Shown here: positions 19,567 through 26,998 of the stretch, in pieces
Layout: every line of letters starts with the position of its first letter
How positions within the stretch are numbered: the stretch's first letter is position 1
Assembly (NCBI RefSeq): GCF_013391415.1
Contig: NZ_JACAXB010000026.1
Coordinates: 124,001 to 188,000, forward strand
Direction: 5' to 3'
Source: Aquitalea sp. LB_tupeE
GTDB taxonomy: Bacteria > Pseudomonadota > Gammaproteobacteria > Burkholderiales > Chromobacteriaceae
Length of the DNA: 64,000 nt
Notes under the pieces: model-generated
Seen by the model: the letters and a program-made list of their open reading frames with translations, nothing else
Told to the model about the DNA's origin: nothing
Database searches by the model: none
Position numbers and translations under genes: made by a program

Positions 19567-19673
19567 GGCATACCCGGTGGCGCCGGGTTTGCGAGTGAGT
19601 CTGTCCCGTTGCAATCTGCGGCTTTAATCGTGCATCAAGCCAGGCCTGGGCAATTTGCCCAGGCCCTTTTTTT
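19567..19673 (+). ncRNA. Candidate sigma-54-dependent small RNA
   Basis: About 107 nt, bounded by the predicted sigma-54 start (12 bases after the -12 element) and the end of a T-tract. A 5' hairpin ACCCGG/CCGGGT (19572-19588, five-base loop) is followed by an unpaired linker of about 50 nt and a terminator hairpin with seven T residues. No start codon with a ribosome-binding site is seen inside. The flanking genes are both on the opposite strand, so this is not the leader of a known gene. The layout (promoter, 5' stem, free linker, terminator) is that of Hfq-type regulatory RNAs. Function and expression are inferred. Confidence 0.6.
19643..19673 (+). terminator. Rho-independent terminator of the small RNA candidate
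   Basis: GGCCTGGGC (19643-19651) pairs perfectly with GCCCAGGCC (19657-19665) around a five-base loop, followed by C and seven T residues. The T-tract is on the plus-strand side, and the next genes on both sides run on the minus strand, so it serves a plus-strand transcript. Confidence 0.85.
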
Positions 19674-19825
19674 GTCTGCATATGGCCTGTTGCTGCAATG
19701 CGATGCCTGTGGCCCAACTTGCTTCTGGCAGCCAATCGCCATCAACCGGACAACAAGGACCTTACATCTGGGCCAGGCAACAGCCTTGCTTGTCTTTCAC
19801 TTGGAAAAAGCAATAACCAGCCGCG

Positions 19826-21415
19826 CTAGCAAGAGGTGCTGGACTGAAGTTTGCGCAGCTGCTGCTCCAGGGCCTCCACCCGCAACACCAACTCGTGCTC
19901 GGTGGTGACATCGGAAATGATGCCGTACCAGGCCTGTACCTCGTCTTGTGCGTTCAGGGCAGGAAAGGCGGAGCTACGCATCCAGCGCCAGCTGCCATCC
20001 GGCCACAGAATGCGGAATTCGATAAGAAACGGTTGCTTGGTCGGCAGGTGCTTCAGCCAGGTTTCGCGTACGCGTAGCCGGTCGTCCGGATTCATGCGCG
20101 CCAGCCAGCAAGCGTGACGTTCCTGATAACTGGCATCTGGCGGGCAGTCCACGAATTCACCCATATAGTCCACCAGCCCGTCGGGCCCGGCACGCCAGGT
20201 GACATTGGGCCCCAGTTGCAGCACCGTCCGGAAGTGGGTTTCGCGTTCCCGCAACTGCTTTTCTGCTTCTACACGGCTGGTAATGTCCACCAATACCAAG
20301 GACACACCCAGCGGTAGTTGCTGGGCATCGACAATACGTTGATGGGCGATCAGGAAGGTGGTGCCGCTGGGTTGATGGCAGTACTCGGCGGTTTCACAGG
20401 CTTCCCCCGCCATCACCCGCACCAGCACCGCCATCAGGTTAGGAGACATTTCATGACCGAATATCTGACTGGCCGGTTTGCGCAGAATGTAGTCCAGCTC
20501 CACGCCCAGATAGTGCGCCAGCAACTGGTTGGCACTGACTATGCGCATTTGGCAATCGATAAAGCACAAGCCCACCGGGGAATCCTGGTACAGCGCTTCC
20601 AACTGGTGCAGGCGCTGAAACGGTGAAACATCCAGCGTGGAATGGGGCGCTTCGCCACCCCATTGCTGCAACAGTTGCAAGGCTTGCGCAGCCGGCACGG
20701 CAGGGGACCACAAAAAGCCCTGCCCGACATCACAACCAAGCTTGCGCAGTACCACGGCCTGTTCCGTGTTTTCCACGCCTTCGGCCACCACGGTCAGCCC
20801 CAGGCTTTGGCCTAGCCCCAGCACGGCAGTCACGATCCGCAGCGATTGCATGTCGCTGCTTAATGCCGCCACGAAACTGGCATCAATTTTCAGTTCATCA
20901 AACGGCAGTGAATTCAGCCGGGTGAGACTGGAATAGCCGGTGCCGAAATCATCCAGCGACAGCGCCATCCCGTGTTGCTTGAGGTCATTAAGGACTTGCT
21001 GCACGGAGGCGTTATCGTGGAACAGCTCGCTTTCCGTGATTTCAATAATGACCCGCGACAAGGGAAAGCCACTACCACCCACGATGTCCAGCAGGCCGCT
21101 CACCAGCGTAGGCAACAGGAACTGGCTGGGTGCCAGGTTGAATGCCAGTGTGAACTGGCCCGGCCAGCTGGCGGCCGCCCGGCATGCCTCACCCATCAGT
21201 TTCAGCAGCAAGTCATGCAATATTCCGCTGCGTTCGGCCAGTGGAATGAAGCTGGCCGGAGAAACACGGCCATGCTGCGGCGAATCCCAGCGGGCCAGCA
21301 CCTCGAAGCCGGAAACGTGTCCGCTCACCAGATTCAACTGGGGCTGGAAGGCTGGCCAGAATTCACCAGCAGCGAGGCCATGCCGCAAGGCGACTTCCGA
21401 TAGCGTGTCGGTCAC
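19826..21415 (-). CDS. EAL-PAS-PAS cyclic-di-GMP phosphodiesterase
   Basis: A 529-residue cytoplasmic protein with the EAL domain first (about residues 10-245) and two PAS domains after it (about 265-370 and 385-505). The usual order is sensory domains before EAL. The EAL motif reads EVL, which keeps the catalytic Glu; NLAPSQF, ITESE, DDFGTGYSSL, KIDASF, AEGVE and the Gln of GQGFLW are present, so activity is expected. The GTG at 21415 is chosen because GAGGAG sits seven bases upstream; the frame also opens at a GTG seven codons earlier without a site. A C-terminal coiled coil (LVLRVEALEQQLRKLQ) may mediate dimerisation. Confidence 0.88.
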   Translation of the reverse strand: MTDTLSEVALRHGLAAGEFWPAFQPQLNLVSGHVSGFEVLARWDSPQHGRVSPASFIPLAERSGILHDLLLKLMGEACRAAASWPGQFTLAFNLAPSQFLLPTLVSGLLDIVGGSGFPLSRVIIEITESELFHDNASVQQVLNDLKQHGMALSLDDFGTGYSSLTRLNSLPFDELKIDASFVAALSSDMQSLRIVTAVLGLGQSLGLTVVAEGVENTEQAVVLRKLGCDVGQGFLWSPAVPAAQALQLLQQWGGEAPHSTLDVSPFQRLHQLEALYQDSPVGLCFIDCQMRIVSANQLLAHYLGVELDYILRKPASQIFGHEMSPNLMAVLVRVMAGEACETAEYCHQPSGTTFLIAHQRIVDAQQLPLGVSLVLVDITSRVEAEKQLRERETHFRTVLQLGPNVTWRAGPDGLVDYMGEFVDCPPDASYQERHACWLARMNPDDRLRVRETWLKHLPTKQPFLIEFRILWPDGSWRWMRSSAFPALNAQDEVQAWYGIISDVTTEHELVLRVEALEQQLRKLQSSTSC

Positions 21416-21629
21416 TTTATCTCCTCGTTTTCTCACCGTAGTGAGGACGACAGAAAGCGGGGCATCATCAAGTTATTCTATGGTAATAGACTACTCCATG
21501 TGTGCTTGATTGCGTGGTTTGCAGGCTTGCCTTTGCGCAGCGGGATGGACGTGTCTTTCATGCAGCGTTGGGCTGTGGTTAAATCGCCCCGGCTTCTCTG
21601 ACTTCTCTTTAGCTGCTGCAACAAGTGTG

Positions 21630-22031
21630 CTATGAAGCATACCGACTTGGTAGCGGGCTGTTTGACACCAGGGCGTCGAACACTGTTTCCGGGTTGGCCT
21701 GGCACCAATACTTGAAGAACAGCTGCTTCTCCAGATCGGCAAACAGGCGGGCAACAGTGGTTGAGCTTGGAATCACTGTGCGCGCTTCATCCCATTGCTG
21801 TGCCACCACGGCAATGGGCATTCCATCGTAGCCTCCCGCTTCGACAATCCAAGTGGCCTTGCCACCTGATATGCCTGGGAGCTCGCACGCTTTTTTCGCC
21901 TGGTAGATCAGCTCTGACAAAGACGCCGCGCTTGGCACGGAAAATGCGCAGACATGCGATGCACAGTCATCTCCTGCGCAGACACTATCTCTGTCCACCG
22001 TCAGCACCATGGATTCTGCCAGTGAAGTCAT
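21630..22031 (-). CDS. Hypothetical protein, possible orphan immunity protein
   Basis: A 133-residue soluble protein. The opening (VLTVDRDSVCAGDDC) and the middle (GGKATWIVEAGG, IAVVAQQW) recall small proteins I have seen next to polymorphic toxins and presumed to give immunity, but I cannot name a family with certainty. No toxin gene is adjacent. It opens the accessory patch that also holds the toxin-antitoxin pair. The start could equally be the Met at 22010. Base composition looks less GC-rich than the neighbouring core genes. Confidence 0.55.
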   Translation of the reverse strand: MTSLAESMVLTVDRDSVCAGDDCASHVCAFSVPSAASLSELIYQAKKACELPGISGGKATWIVEAGGYDGMPIAVVAQQWDEARTVIPSSTTVARLFADLEKQLFFKYWCQANPETVFDALVSNSPLPSRYAS

Positions 22032-22299
22032 TAGTTAGTCGCTTTGTGTGGAAGGCGTTGCACAAGTCTACTGGAAATCTTGGCGGATCACTGTCTTGGC
22101 AGACCTCTTGTCAGAGCGGCTGGCGCTAAGGCAGCAAGTCGGCCAGACCGACCAGTTCTGCTGTCAGCGCAGATGACAGTTTTCTTCAGAAAGCAACCAT
22201 ATCTTACGGGTCACAATGATTGCGTTCAGGGCAGACCAACCAGGCAGCACAACACGCGGTAAAACAAACCAGCCTCAACTCTAAGGCCGGTTATATCGA

Positions 22300-22869
22300 C
22301 TAGATGGCGGACTTATATCGAGACAGCCACGCTACTGTCTCCGGCAAGCCCTGCTGCAGCAAGGTTTCAAGATACTTATCCGGTGATTTGGGCGGATTTT
22401 TCAGACTGGCCCGACACGCCCTGACCGCCTCCAGCACCGAAGCCGGATTCAAATCGATAAGGTGCATGATGAACTCATCCGGGTGCTGGGCTTCCACATC
22501 ATGACTAAGCAACGCATCGCCAGGAAAGTCTTTAAGGTTAAATGTCACGATGACACTACTACCACTGCGTATTGCTGCAGCCAGCACATGGCGATCTTCT
22601 TCATCCGGTAGGGTCAAGCTTTCAATCAGATACTCATGCCCAGTGACCACACTATCCAGTACGGCCTGATCCATGAGCGCGCGCGTACGCTGTAACTGAG
22701 CAGGCTGCAGGTCGGGGTGCCTCGCCAGCAGGTTTCTTGTCCATTCATCATGAATCTGATCAGACCACTTGGCCCGAAACAGATTAACTTGAGCAAGTTG
22801 CAGTAATAGATCACGCAATGGTGCCGGGTACAGCACACAGGCGTCGTAAACCGCAGAAAAACTCGACAT
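22300..22869 (-). CDS. PIN-domain toxin of a type II toxin-antitoxin pair
   Basis: A 189-residue PIN-domain protein, a predicted Mg2+-dependent ribonuclease. Acidic positions are visible in AVYDACVLYP (first Asp), DEEDRHVLAAAI and TFNLKDFP, the usual layout of the larger PIN_3-type toxins (VapC proper is about 130 residues). It lies one base after the stop of the helix-turn-helix gene, so the two are translated together. Expected to cleave RNA when released from its partner. Confidence 0.82.
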   Translation of the reverse strand: MSSFSAVYDACVLYPAPLRDLLLQLAQVNLFRAKWSDQIHDEWTRNLLARHPDLQPAQLQRTRALMDQAVLDSVVTGHEYLIESLTLPDEEDRHVLAAAIRSGSSVIVTFNLKDFPGDALLSHDVEAQHPDEFIMHLIDLNPASVLEAVRACRASLKNPPKSPDKYLETLLQQGLPETVAWLSRYKSAI

Positions 22870-22870
22870 T

Positions 22871-23329
22871 TCAATAACCCATGTTCAGTTCTTGCGCCTG
22901 GGCCGACAGTTCCTCCAATGCCTTCAAACGATCCGTATAGTTCCGGTTTTTGTACTGCACCAGATCCTGGTAGCGTACACGCCTATGGGTACCCACCTTA
23001 TGGAAGGGAATATCCCCGGCATCCAGCAGCTTGACTAGGTACGGACGCGATACATTCAGCATATCGGCCGCCTCTTGAGTGGTTAGCTCCGCATGGACCG
23101 GAATCAGGCTCACCGAATTACCCTGTGCCATCTGCGCTAGGATATCGATCAACAGGCGATAGGCAGCAGTAGGAATCTGTACTGCTTCATGCTCACCTGC
23201 CTGGTCGATGACCCGAATCAACTGGGCGTCTTCCTTGCTGCTGAGGTACAGAGATAGCTGGCGACCACTTTCCTTGGCCAACGTTGCTTCGGCCTCGCTT
23301 GGAAGGCCGGTTACTACCGTCGTATTCAT
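22871..23329 (-). CDS. Excisionase-type helix-turn-helix antitoxin
   Basis: A 152-residue DNA-binding protein. The C-terminal half holds a MerR/excisionase-like HTH (LTTQEAADMLNVSRPYLVKLL, then HKVGTHRRVRYQDLVQYK). The N-terminal half (LYLSSKEDAQLIRVIDQ) probably gives the toxin-binding or dimer surface. The stop is one base from the PIN gene start, the antitoxin-first order of type II modules. An eight-copy octamer repeat begins 22 bp upstream of the start and may lie in its promoter. Confidence 0.82.
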   Translation of the reverse strand: MNTTVVTGLPSEAEATLAKESGRQLSLYLSSKEDAQLIRVIDQAGEHEAVQIPTAAYRLLIDILAQMAQGNSVSLIPVHAELTTQEAADMLNVSRPYLVKLLDAGDIPFHKVGTHRRVRYQDLVQYKNRNYTDRLKALEELSAQAQELNMGY

Positions 23330-23350
23330 GATCTCGACTCTTAGGATTCG

Positions 23351-23414
23351 CGGGTTTACGGGTTTACGGGTTTACGGGTTTATGTGTTTACGGGTTTGCG
23401 GGTTTGCGGGTTTA
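23351..23414. repeat. Eight-copy tandem octamer CGGGTTTA
   Basis: Eight adjacent 8-bp units: CGGGTTTA four times, TGTGTTTA once, CGGGTTTG twice and CGGGTTTA once. The array starts 22 bp upstream of the antitoxin start codon. A unit that is not a multiple of three, placed in a promoter or leader, is the kind of tract that changes length by slippage. Confidence 0.9.
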
Positions 23415-23530
23415 CGTGTGTTGCTAGTGTGTCAGATCACGACAGATGGCAGCTCCCATCTCTATGCACCATTGGATTTGCAAGCGTCTTGTGAAGCTGG
23501 CACTGCCAAGCTACAGACTCACTATACGCA

Positions 23531-23566
23531 AACGAAATAAACGAAACAAGCGAAACAAACGAAATA
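23531..23566. repeat. Four-copy tandem nonamer AACGAAAYA
   Basis: Four adjacent 9-bp units: AACGAAATA, AACGAAACA, AGCGAAACA, AACGAAATA. AT-rich and about 200 bp from the antitoxin start. No gene covers it. Confidence 0.8.
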
Positions 23567-23724
23567 TCGCCAATCATCAAGGCTATCTCCAGGTCGTTAG
23601 GCACTCATCAAGAAATGGAGCCGCCTTGGTTCTCGGTCGGAACGGCAAGCGCGTGGGGTGGATGCCCCAAAGGGGCGAACCACTGTGAAACGCTCGCGAA
23701 TAAATCCATTTTCTCCGCGGTAAA

Positions 23725-23989
23725 ACCACCGCACCGACGCTACCCATGGGCCCCGTCAAGCATGCCGACGGGTGACCGGGACGAGGTGTTAAGCGCCTGC
23801 TTTGTTTGAGCGATTTGACCTTAGCAAATCGCGAGTTCAGGCGCGCCTCCCTCCGGACGGACCCTGGCGGGCAGCCGCAGGCCATGCTTGTGGGGTGGCC
23901 TTGGAGGTGAAAGAGGGCTTGGCCAGGCAAGCCCTCTTTCCCGTCCGCCGTGCGGAAGCGGCATGTAAATCATCAGCCGCGTGAGCGGA
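23725..23989. repeat. Structured direct repeat, copy 1
   Basis: A 265-bp element closely matching the one at 24349-24611. It holds nested stems GCGCCTG/CAGGCGC (23793-23799 with 23838-23844) and GCGATTTG/CAAATCGC (23810-23817 with 23825-23832), plus a separate perfect 12-bp hairpin AAAGAGGGCTTG/CAAGCCCTCTTT (23910-23939). The outermost stem seen in copy 2 is degraded here. Short open frames across it are not convincing genes. Confidence 0.85.
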
Positions 23990-24069
23990 TGCTTGCCCTT
24001 TGTGTATCAATAGCGGCCCTTAAAAATCAAAGGCAAATACAACTTCGCGGGTCTCGCCCCGCAGGCGAG

Positions 24070-24102
24070 GTACTTTACTTTTGCTTCGCCAAAAGAAAGT
24101 AC
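24070..24102. repeat. Long hairpin between the two structured repeats
   Basis: GTACTTTACTTTTG (24070-24083) and CAAAAGAAAGTAC (24090-24102) pair fully apart from one bulged A, around loop CTTCGC. From memory, very similar sequences are scattered through many proteobacterial genomes as non-coding repeats that yield spurious open frames. No function is assigned. Confidence 0.7.
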
Positions 24103-24348
24103 CCAAAGAAAAGGCGACCCGCAGCGCGTCGAATTCCCGCCCCAGCCATCCTGCCCAAGGCGCGGCTGAACTCGCACCGTGCTACCGTCACGGTGCTCAA
24201 ACATGCAGCCGCTTAAAACCTTGGGCAGAACGTCTGCGTCGGCTCGCGCTGACGGGACCCGTTACTCTCGACCACCGTTTTAATCAGAAAAAGACTGCGT
24301 GCTTGAGGGAGATATTCGCCAAATGGACTCAGCCCGATTCCATTAATT

Positions 24349-24611
24349 ACCACCGCACCAATGCGCCCATGGCCCCGTCAAGCTTGCCGACGGGTGGCCG
24401 GGGCGAGGTGTTAAGCGCCTGCAATGTCTGAGCGATTTGACCTTAGCAAATCGCGAGTTCAGGCGCGCCTCGCCCCGGTCGGGTCCTGTCGGGCAGCCGC
24501 AGGCCATGCTTGTGGGGTGGCCTTCGTGGTGAAGGAGGGCTTGGCCAGGCAAGCCCTCTTTCCCGTCTGCCGCGCGGAAGCGGCATGTAAATCATCATCC
24601 GCGTGAGCGGA
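24349..24611. repeat. Structured direct repeat, copy 2
   Basis: The better-preserved copy. Nested pairs close one long structure: CCGAC/GTCGG (24387-24391, 24488-24492), CCGGGGCGAGG/CCTCGCCCCGG (24398-24408, 24468-24478), GCGCCTG/CAGGCGC (24415-24421, 24460-24466) and GCGATTTG/CAAATCGC (24432-24439, 24447-24454) with loop ACCTTAG. A second hairpin GAGGGCTTG/CAAGCCCTC (24535-24558) follows, then TTT. Non-coding by appearance. Confidence 0.85.
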
Positions 24612-25090
24612 GGCAAAACCTGATGATTTCCGCTACTTTTACTCGCACCGTGGCGGAACGCCCCGATAAGGCTGGGGCTTCCGCCCTACGGACTGACGCG
24701 TTGTCCAAGCCACGCGCGGTGAGGATTTTTCCTGCAAGGTGCAGGCATGTGCCCGGAGGTGTTACGGGTAAATCCGAAACGCTGACATACCTGCACATCT
24801 TGCCAGTGCTTACGGGGGTCTTTACTCTTGTCGGCCCAAGTTACGGGTCCTAGCCTTGCCAAGCTGTGTTAATCCACATGGCCGGGTCTGGCGATCCGTT
24901 TACGGCTTGGGCAGGCAAAATAATTGATAAGCCTGTTTGCACACCTGCACGCATTGATGTTTCTATGGCGGGCCAGGTGGGGAGACCTTAAGGTCTGCCG
25001 GGTCCAAGTAACCGGTTCGCCAGCCCCGCTTTGGCCTGCCACCCGCCTGGCGACGAGTTGGCAGCTAACCGTTCAACTTGGAGTCTTATT
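24612..25090. other. Gene-free phage-like leader region with palindrome
   Basis: No convincing protein gene. A strong hairpin GGCGGAA-CG-CCCC / GGGG-C-TTCCGCC spans 24652-24685. A perfect 14-bp palindrome AGACCTTAAGGTCT lies at 24983-24996, inside a stretch (GGTGGGGAGACC..GGTCTGCCGG, then AACCGGTT) that I recall from leaders of P4-type ash/icd-like genes. A short frame there reads LMFLWRARWGDLKVCRVQ, in keeping with such genes, but it runs out of frame into the BRO gene. Probably the remnant of a phage regulatory region. Confidence 0.5.
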
Positions 25091-25759
25091 ATGGGCAAGC
25101 GTCATTCATTATCTTCTGTTAGTCCTCCTCGCAAATTTACTTTTCATCGCAAGCAGCTCCGTGTCTTCCTGCTCGAACAAGGCCCGCGCTTTGTCGCTGC
25201 GGATGTGGCCAAACTGCTCAAATATCCCAATGAAACCGCCTTGCAAACTGCGCTGGGAGATCAATCCGCTGGCCTGCTGAAACCGGCCAAAGGCCCGGCC
25301 CTGCTTACCCTGAGCGAAACAGAACTGCGCGATGTACTGCGCACCTGCGGCAAACCACAGGCACAAGAGCTGCAACACTGGCTGGACCACACCTTGCCAC
25401 CCCTCCTGCACAAGGGACGCGCAGCCGACCACGACATGCTGCAACTGGCCTACGCACTGGCCGGTGAGGCGGCGCGGCAGGTGGGGCAGGCGGTGTGGGA
25501 GTCGGTATTGGCGGGGGAGGCGGACTGGCAGCAGTCGCGCTGGCTGATTTCCCTGCACTATCAGATGGCGCAGGGACAGCGACGGCCATCGGGTAAAACG
25601 GTGGCCTTGCAGGCCGAGGTGAGTTCGCTGGCCGCCTTGGCTGAGCGCGTGGCGCAGGCCGGGCCCTTGCCGGTGAACAACCGCGAACTGATCAAACTGG
25701 CGGCGGCCTGCCATTTGCGTCTGGCCGAGCGCTTGCAAAAGCAGGCGCTGCGGGTTTAG
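25091..25759 (+). CDS. BRO N-terminal domain protein (phage antirepressor-like)
   Basis: A 222-residue protein. Residues about 15-110 fit a BRO-N antirepressor domain: HRKQLRVFLLEQGPRFVAADVAKLLKY, then LTLSETELRDVLRTCGKPQAQELQHWLDHTLPPLL with the conserved Trp. The C-terminal half is helical and unassigned. Such proteins switch phage regulators or bind DNA. The start at 25091 has GGAG seven bases upstream; a longer frame from 25031 crosses the leader. It is the clearest sign that this patch came from a phage or phage satellite. Confidence 0.75.
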   Translation: MGKRHSLSSVSPPRKFTFHRKQLRVFLLEQGPRFVAADVAKLLKYPNETALQTALGDQSAGLLKPAKGPALLTLSETELRDVLRTCGKPQAQELQHWLDHTLPPLLHKGRAADHDMLQLAYALAGEAARQVGQAVWESVLAGEADWQQSRWLISLHYQMAQGQRRPSGKTVALQAEVSSLAALAERVAQAGPLPVNNRELIKLAAACHLRLAERLQKQALRV

Positions 25760-25788
25760 CGCCGCTGCAGGGGGTGTGTGGGCTGCGT

Positions 25789-26976
25789 TTAGGCCCGCAA
25801 CACCGGCAGCCGGTCAAAACGCTGGCCGAACAGCTGGCGGGCGTCTTTTCCCCACCAGTCTTGCACGACGGTACTGTAAATCTGGCGGAAGTCGATGGCA
25901 TAAGGCAGGTTGCCATCGGTCAGTCCGGCTAGCGGGGCAGTCTGGCCATACAGCCCGCCCTTGACGCGGCCACCCAGCAGAAAGTGGCTGTTGGCGGTGC
26001 CGTGGTCGGTACCGCGATTGCCGTTTTCGCGCGGGCGGCGGCCAAATTCGGCATAGCTCAATACCAGGGTGTCGTCCCAGCGGCCTTGTGCCTGCATGCG
26101 GGCTTTGAGCAAGGCCAGGCCGTCGGCCAGTTCGCCCAGCAAGCGGGCCTGGGTGGGCTGCTGGTTGCCGTGGGTGTCGAAGCCGGTGAGGGTGATGCGT
26201 GCCACGGCGATGCGGGTGCCGTTTTGCAGCAGGTCGGCCAGGGTGTTGATGGCCTGGGCGAAGCCGCCTGCGGCACGTGGCGGCGCGGTGGGGGCTTCGG
26301 CCGGGTTGGCGGGTGGTTTCATGGCCGGTTGCTGCAGGGCGCTGGCGGCAGTGCGGATGTCGCCTTCCACTTTCAGAATGTGAGAGAGTGCGCTGCTGTG
26401 GCCTCCGGCTTGCAGGTCGGCAGCCAGCTTGGCCTGACGGGCGAAGTCTTGCGGGTTACTGAGCACCACGGCGCGGGCGCCGCCATCCAGCGGGCCCAGG
26501 TTCTGGCTGGACAGCACCACGCCGTCGGCAGCAAAACCGGACGGGGTGGGCTGGCTGCGGAACAGCCGGGTGAGCCAGCCTTCGCCCAGATACTGATTGC
26601 TGGCCGAGGCGGTTTCCCAGATTTCGATGGAGCGGAAGTGCGACAGATTGGGCTCCGGGTAGCCCACGCCTTGGAGCACGGCGACTTCCTGGTTTTGCCA
26701 TAGCGGCAGCAGGCTTTGCATGGCCGGGTGCAGGCCCACTTGTTCGCTCAGTTGCAGTACTTGCGGGCGGGCAATGCCGATGGTGGGGCGCAGGCGGGCG
26801 TAGTCGTCGCTGGCATAGGGGATGACGGTATTCAGCCCGTCATTACCGCCCTTGAGTTCCACCAGCACCAGCAGGCGCTGGTAGCCCGCCGGGGCCAGGG
26901 CATAGCTGAGGTTGGGCAGGGCGGAAATCAGCAGCCCGGCACCCATGGCTTTGAGAAATTCGCGGCGTTGAAACAT
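25789..26976 (-). CDS. DUF1501 family exported protein
   Basis: A 395-residue protein. The N terminus MFQRREFLKAMGAGLLISALPNL is a twin-arginine-type signal, so folded export to the periplasm is likely. The body (LVELKGGNDGLNTVIPY, VGYPEPNLSHFRSIEIWET, SYAEFGRRPRENGNRGTDHG) is diagnostic of DUF1501, a member of the alkaline-phosphatase/sulfatase-like fold whose reaction is not established. The start at 26976 puts RR at residues 4-5; a longer frame has no signal peptide. It follows the DUF1800 gene by 22 bp, and the two families are habitual partners. Confidence 0.9.
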   Translation of the reverse strand: MFQRREFLKAMGAGLLISALPNLSYALAPAGYQRLLVLVELKGGNDGLNTVIPYASDDYARLRPTIGIARPQVLQLSEQVGLHPAMQSLLPLWQNQEVAVLQGVGYPEPNLSHFRSIEIWETASASNQYLGEGWLTRLFRSQPTPSGFAADGVVLSSQNLGPLDGGARAVVLSNPQDFARQAKLAADLQAGGHSSALSHILKVEGDIRTAASALQQPAMKPPANPAEAPTAPPRAAGGFAQAINTLADLLQNGTRIAVARITLTGFDTHGNQQPTQARLLGELADGLALLKARMQAQGRWDDTLVLSYAEFGRRPRENGNRGTDHGTANSHFLLGGRVKGGLYGQTAPLAGLTDGNLPYAIDFRQIYSTVVQDWWGKDARQLFGQRFDRLPVLRA

Positions 26977-26998
26977 GGCAGTTTCCTTAATGGGCGGT

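Noticed and set aside
23351-23414. CRISPR array
   Set aside because: Units are 8 bp and strictly adjacent; there are no spacers and no cas genes.
23583-24552. Small proteins of 60-115 codons over the structured repeats
   Set aside because: Frames on both strands in both repeat copies give similar peptides only because the DNA is repeated. Ribosome-binding sites are lacking and dense hairpins explain the sequence better.
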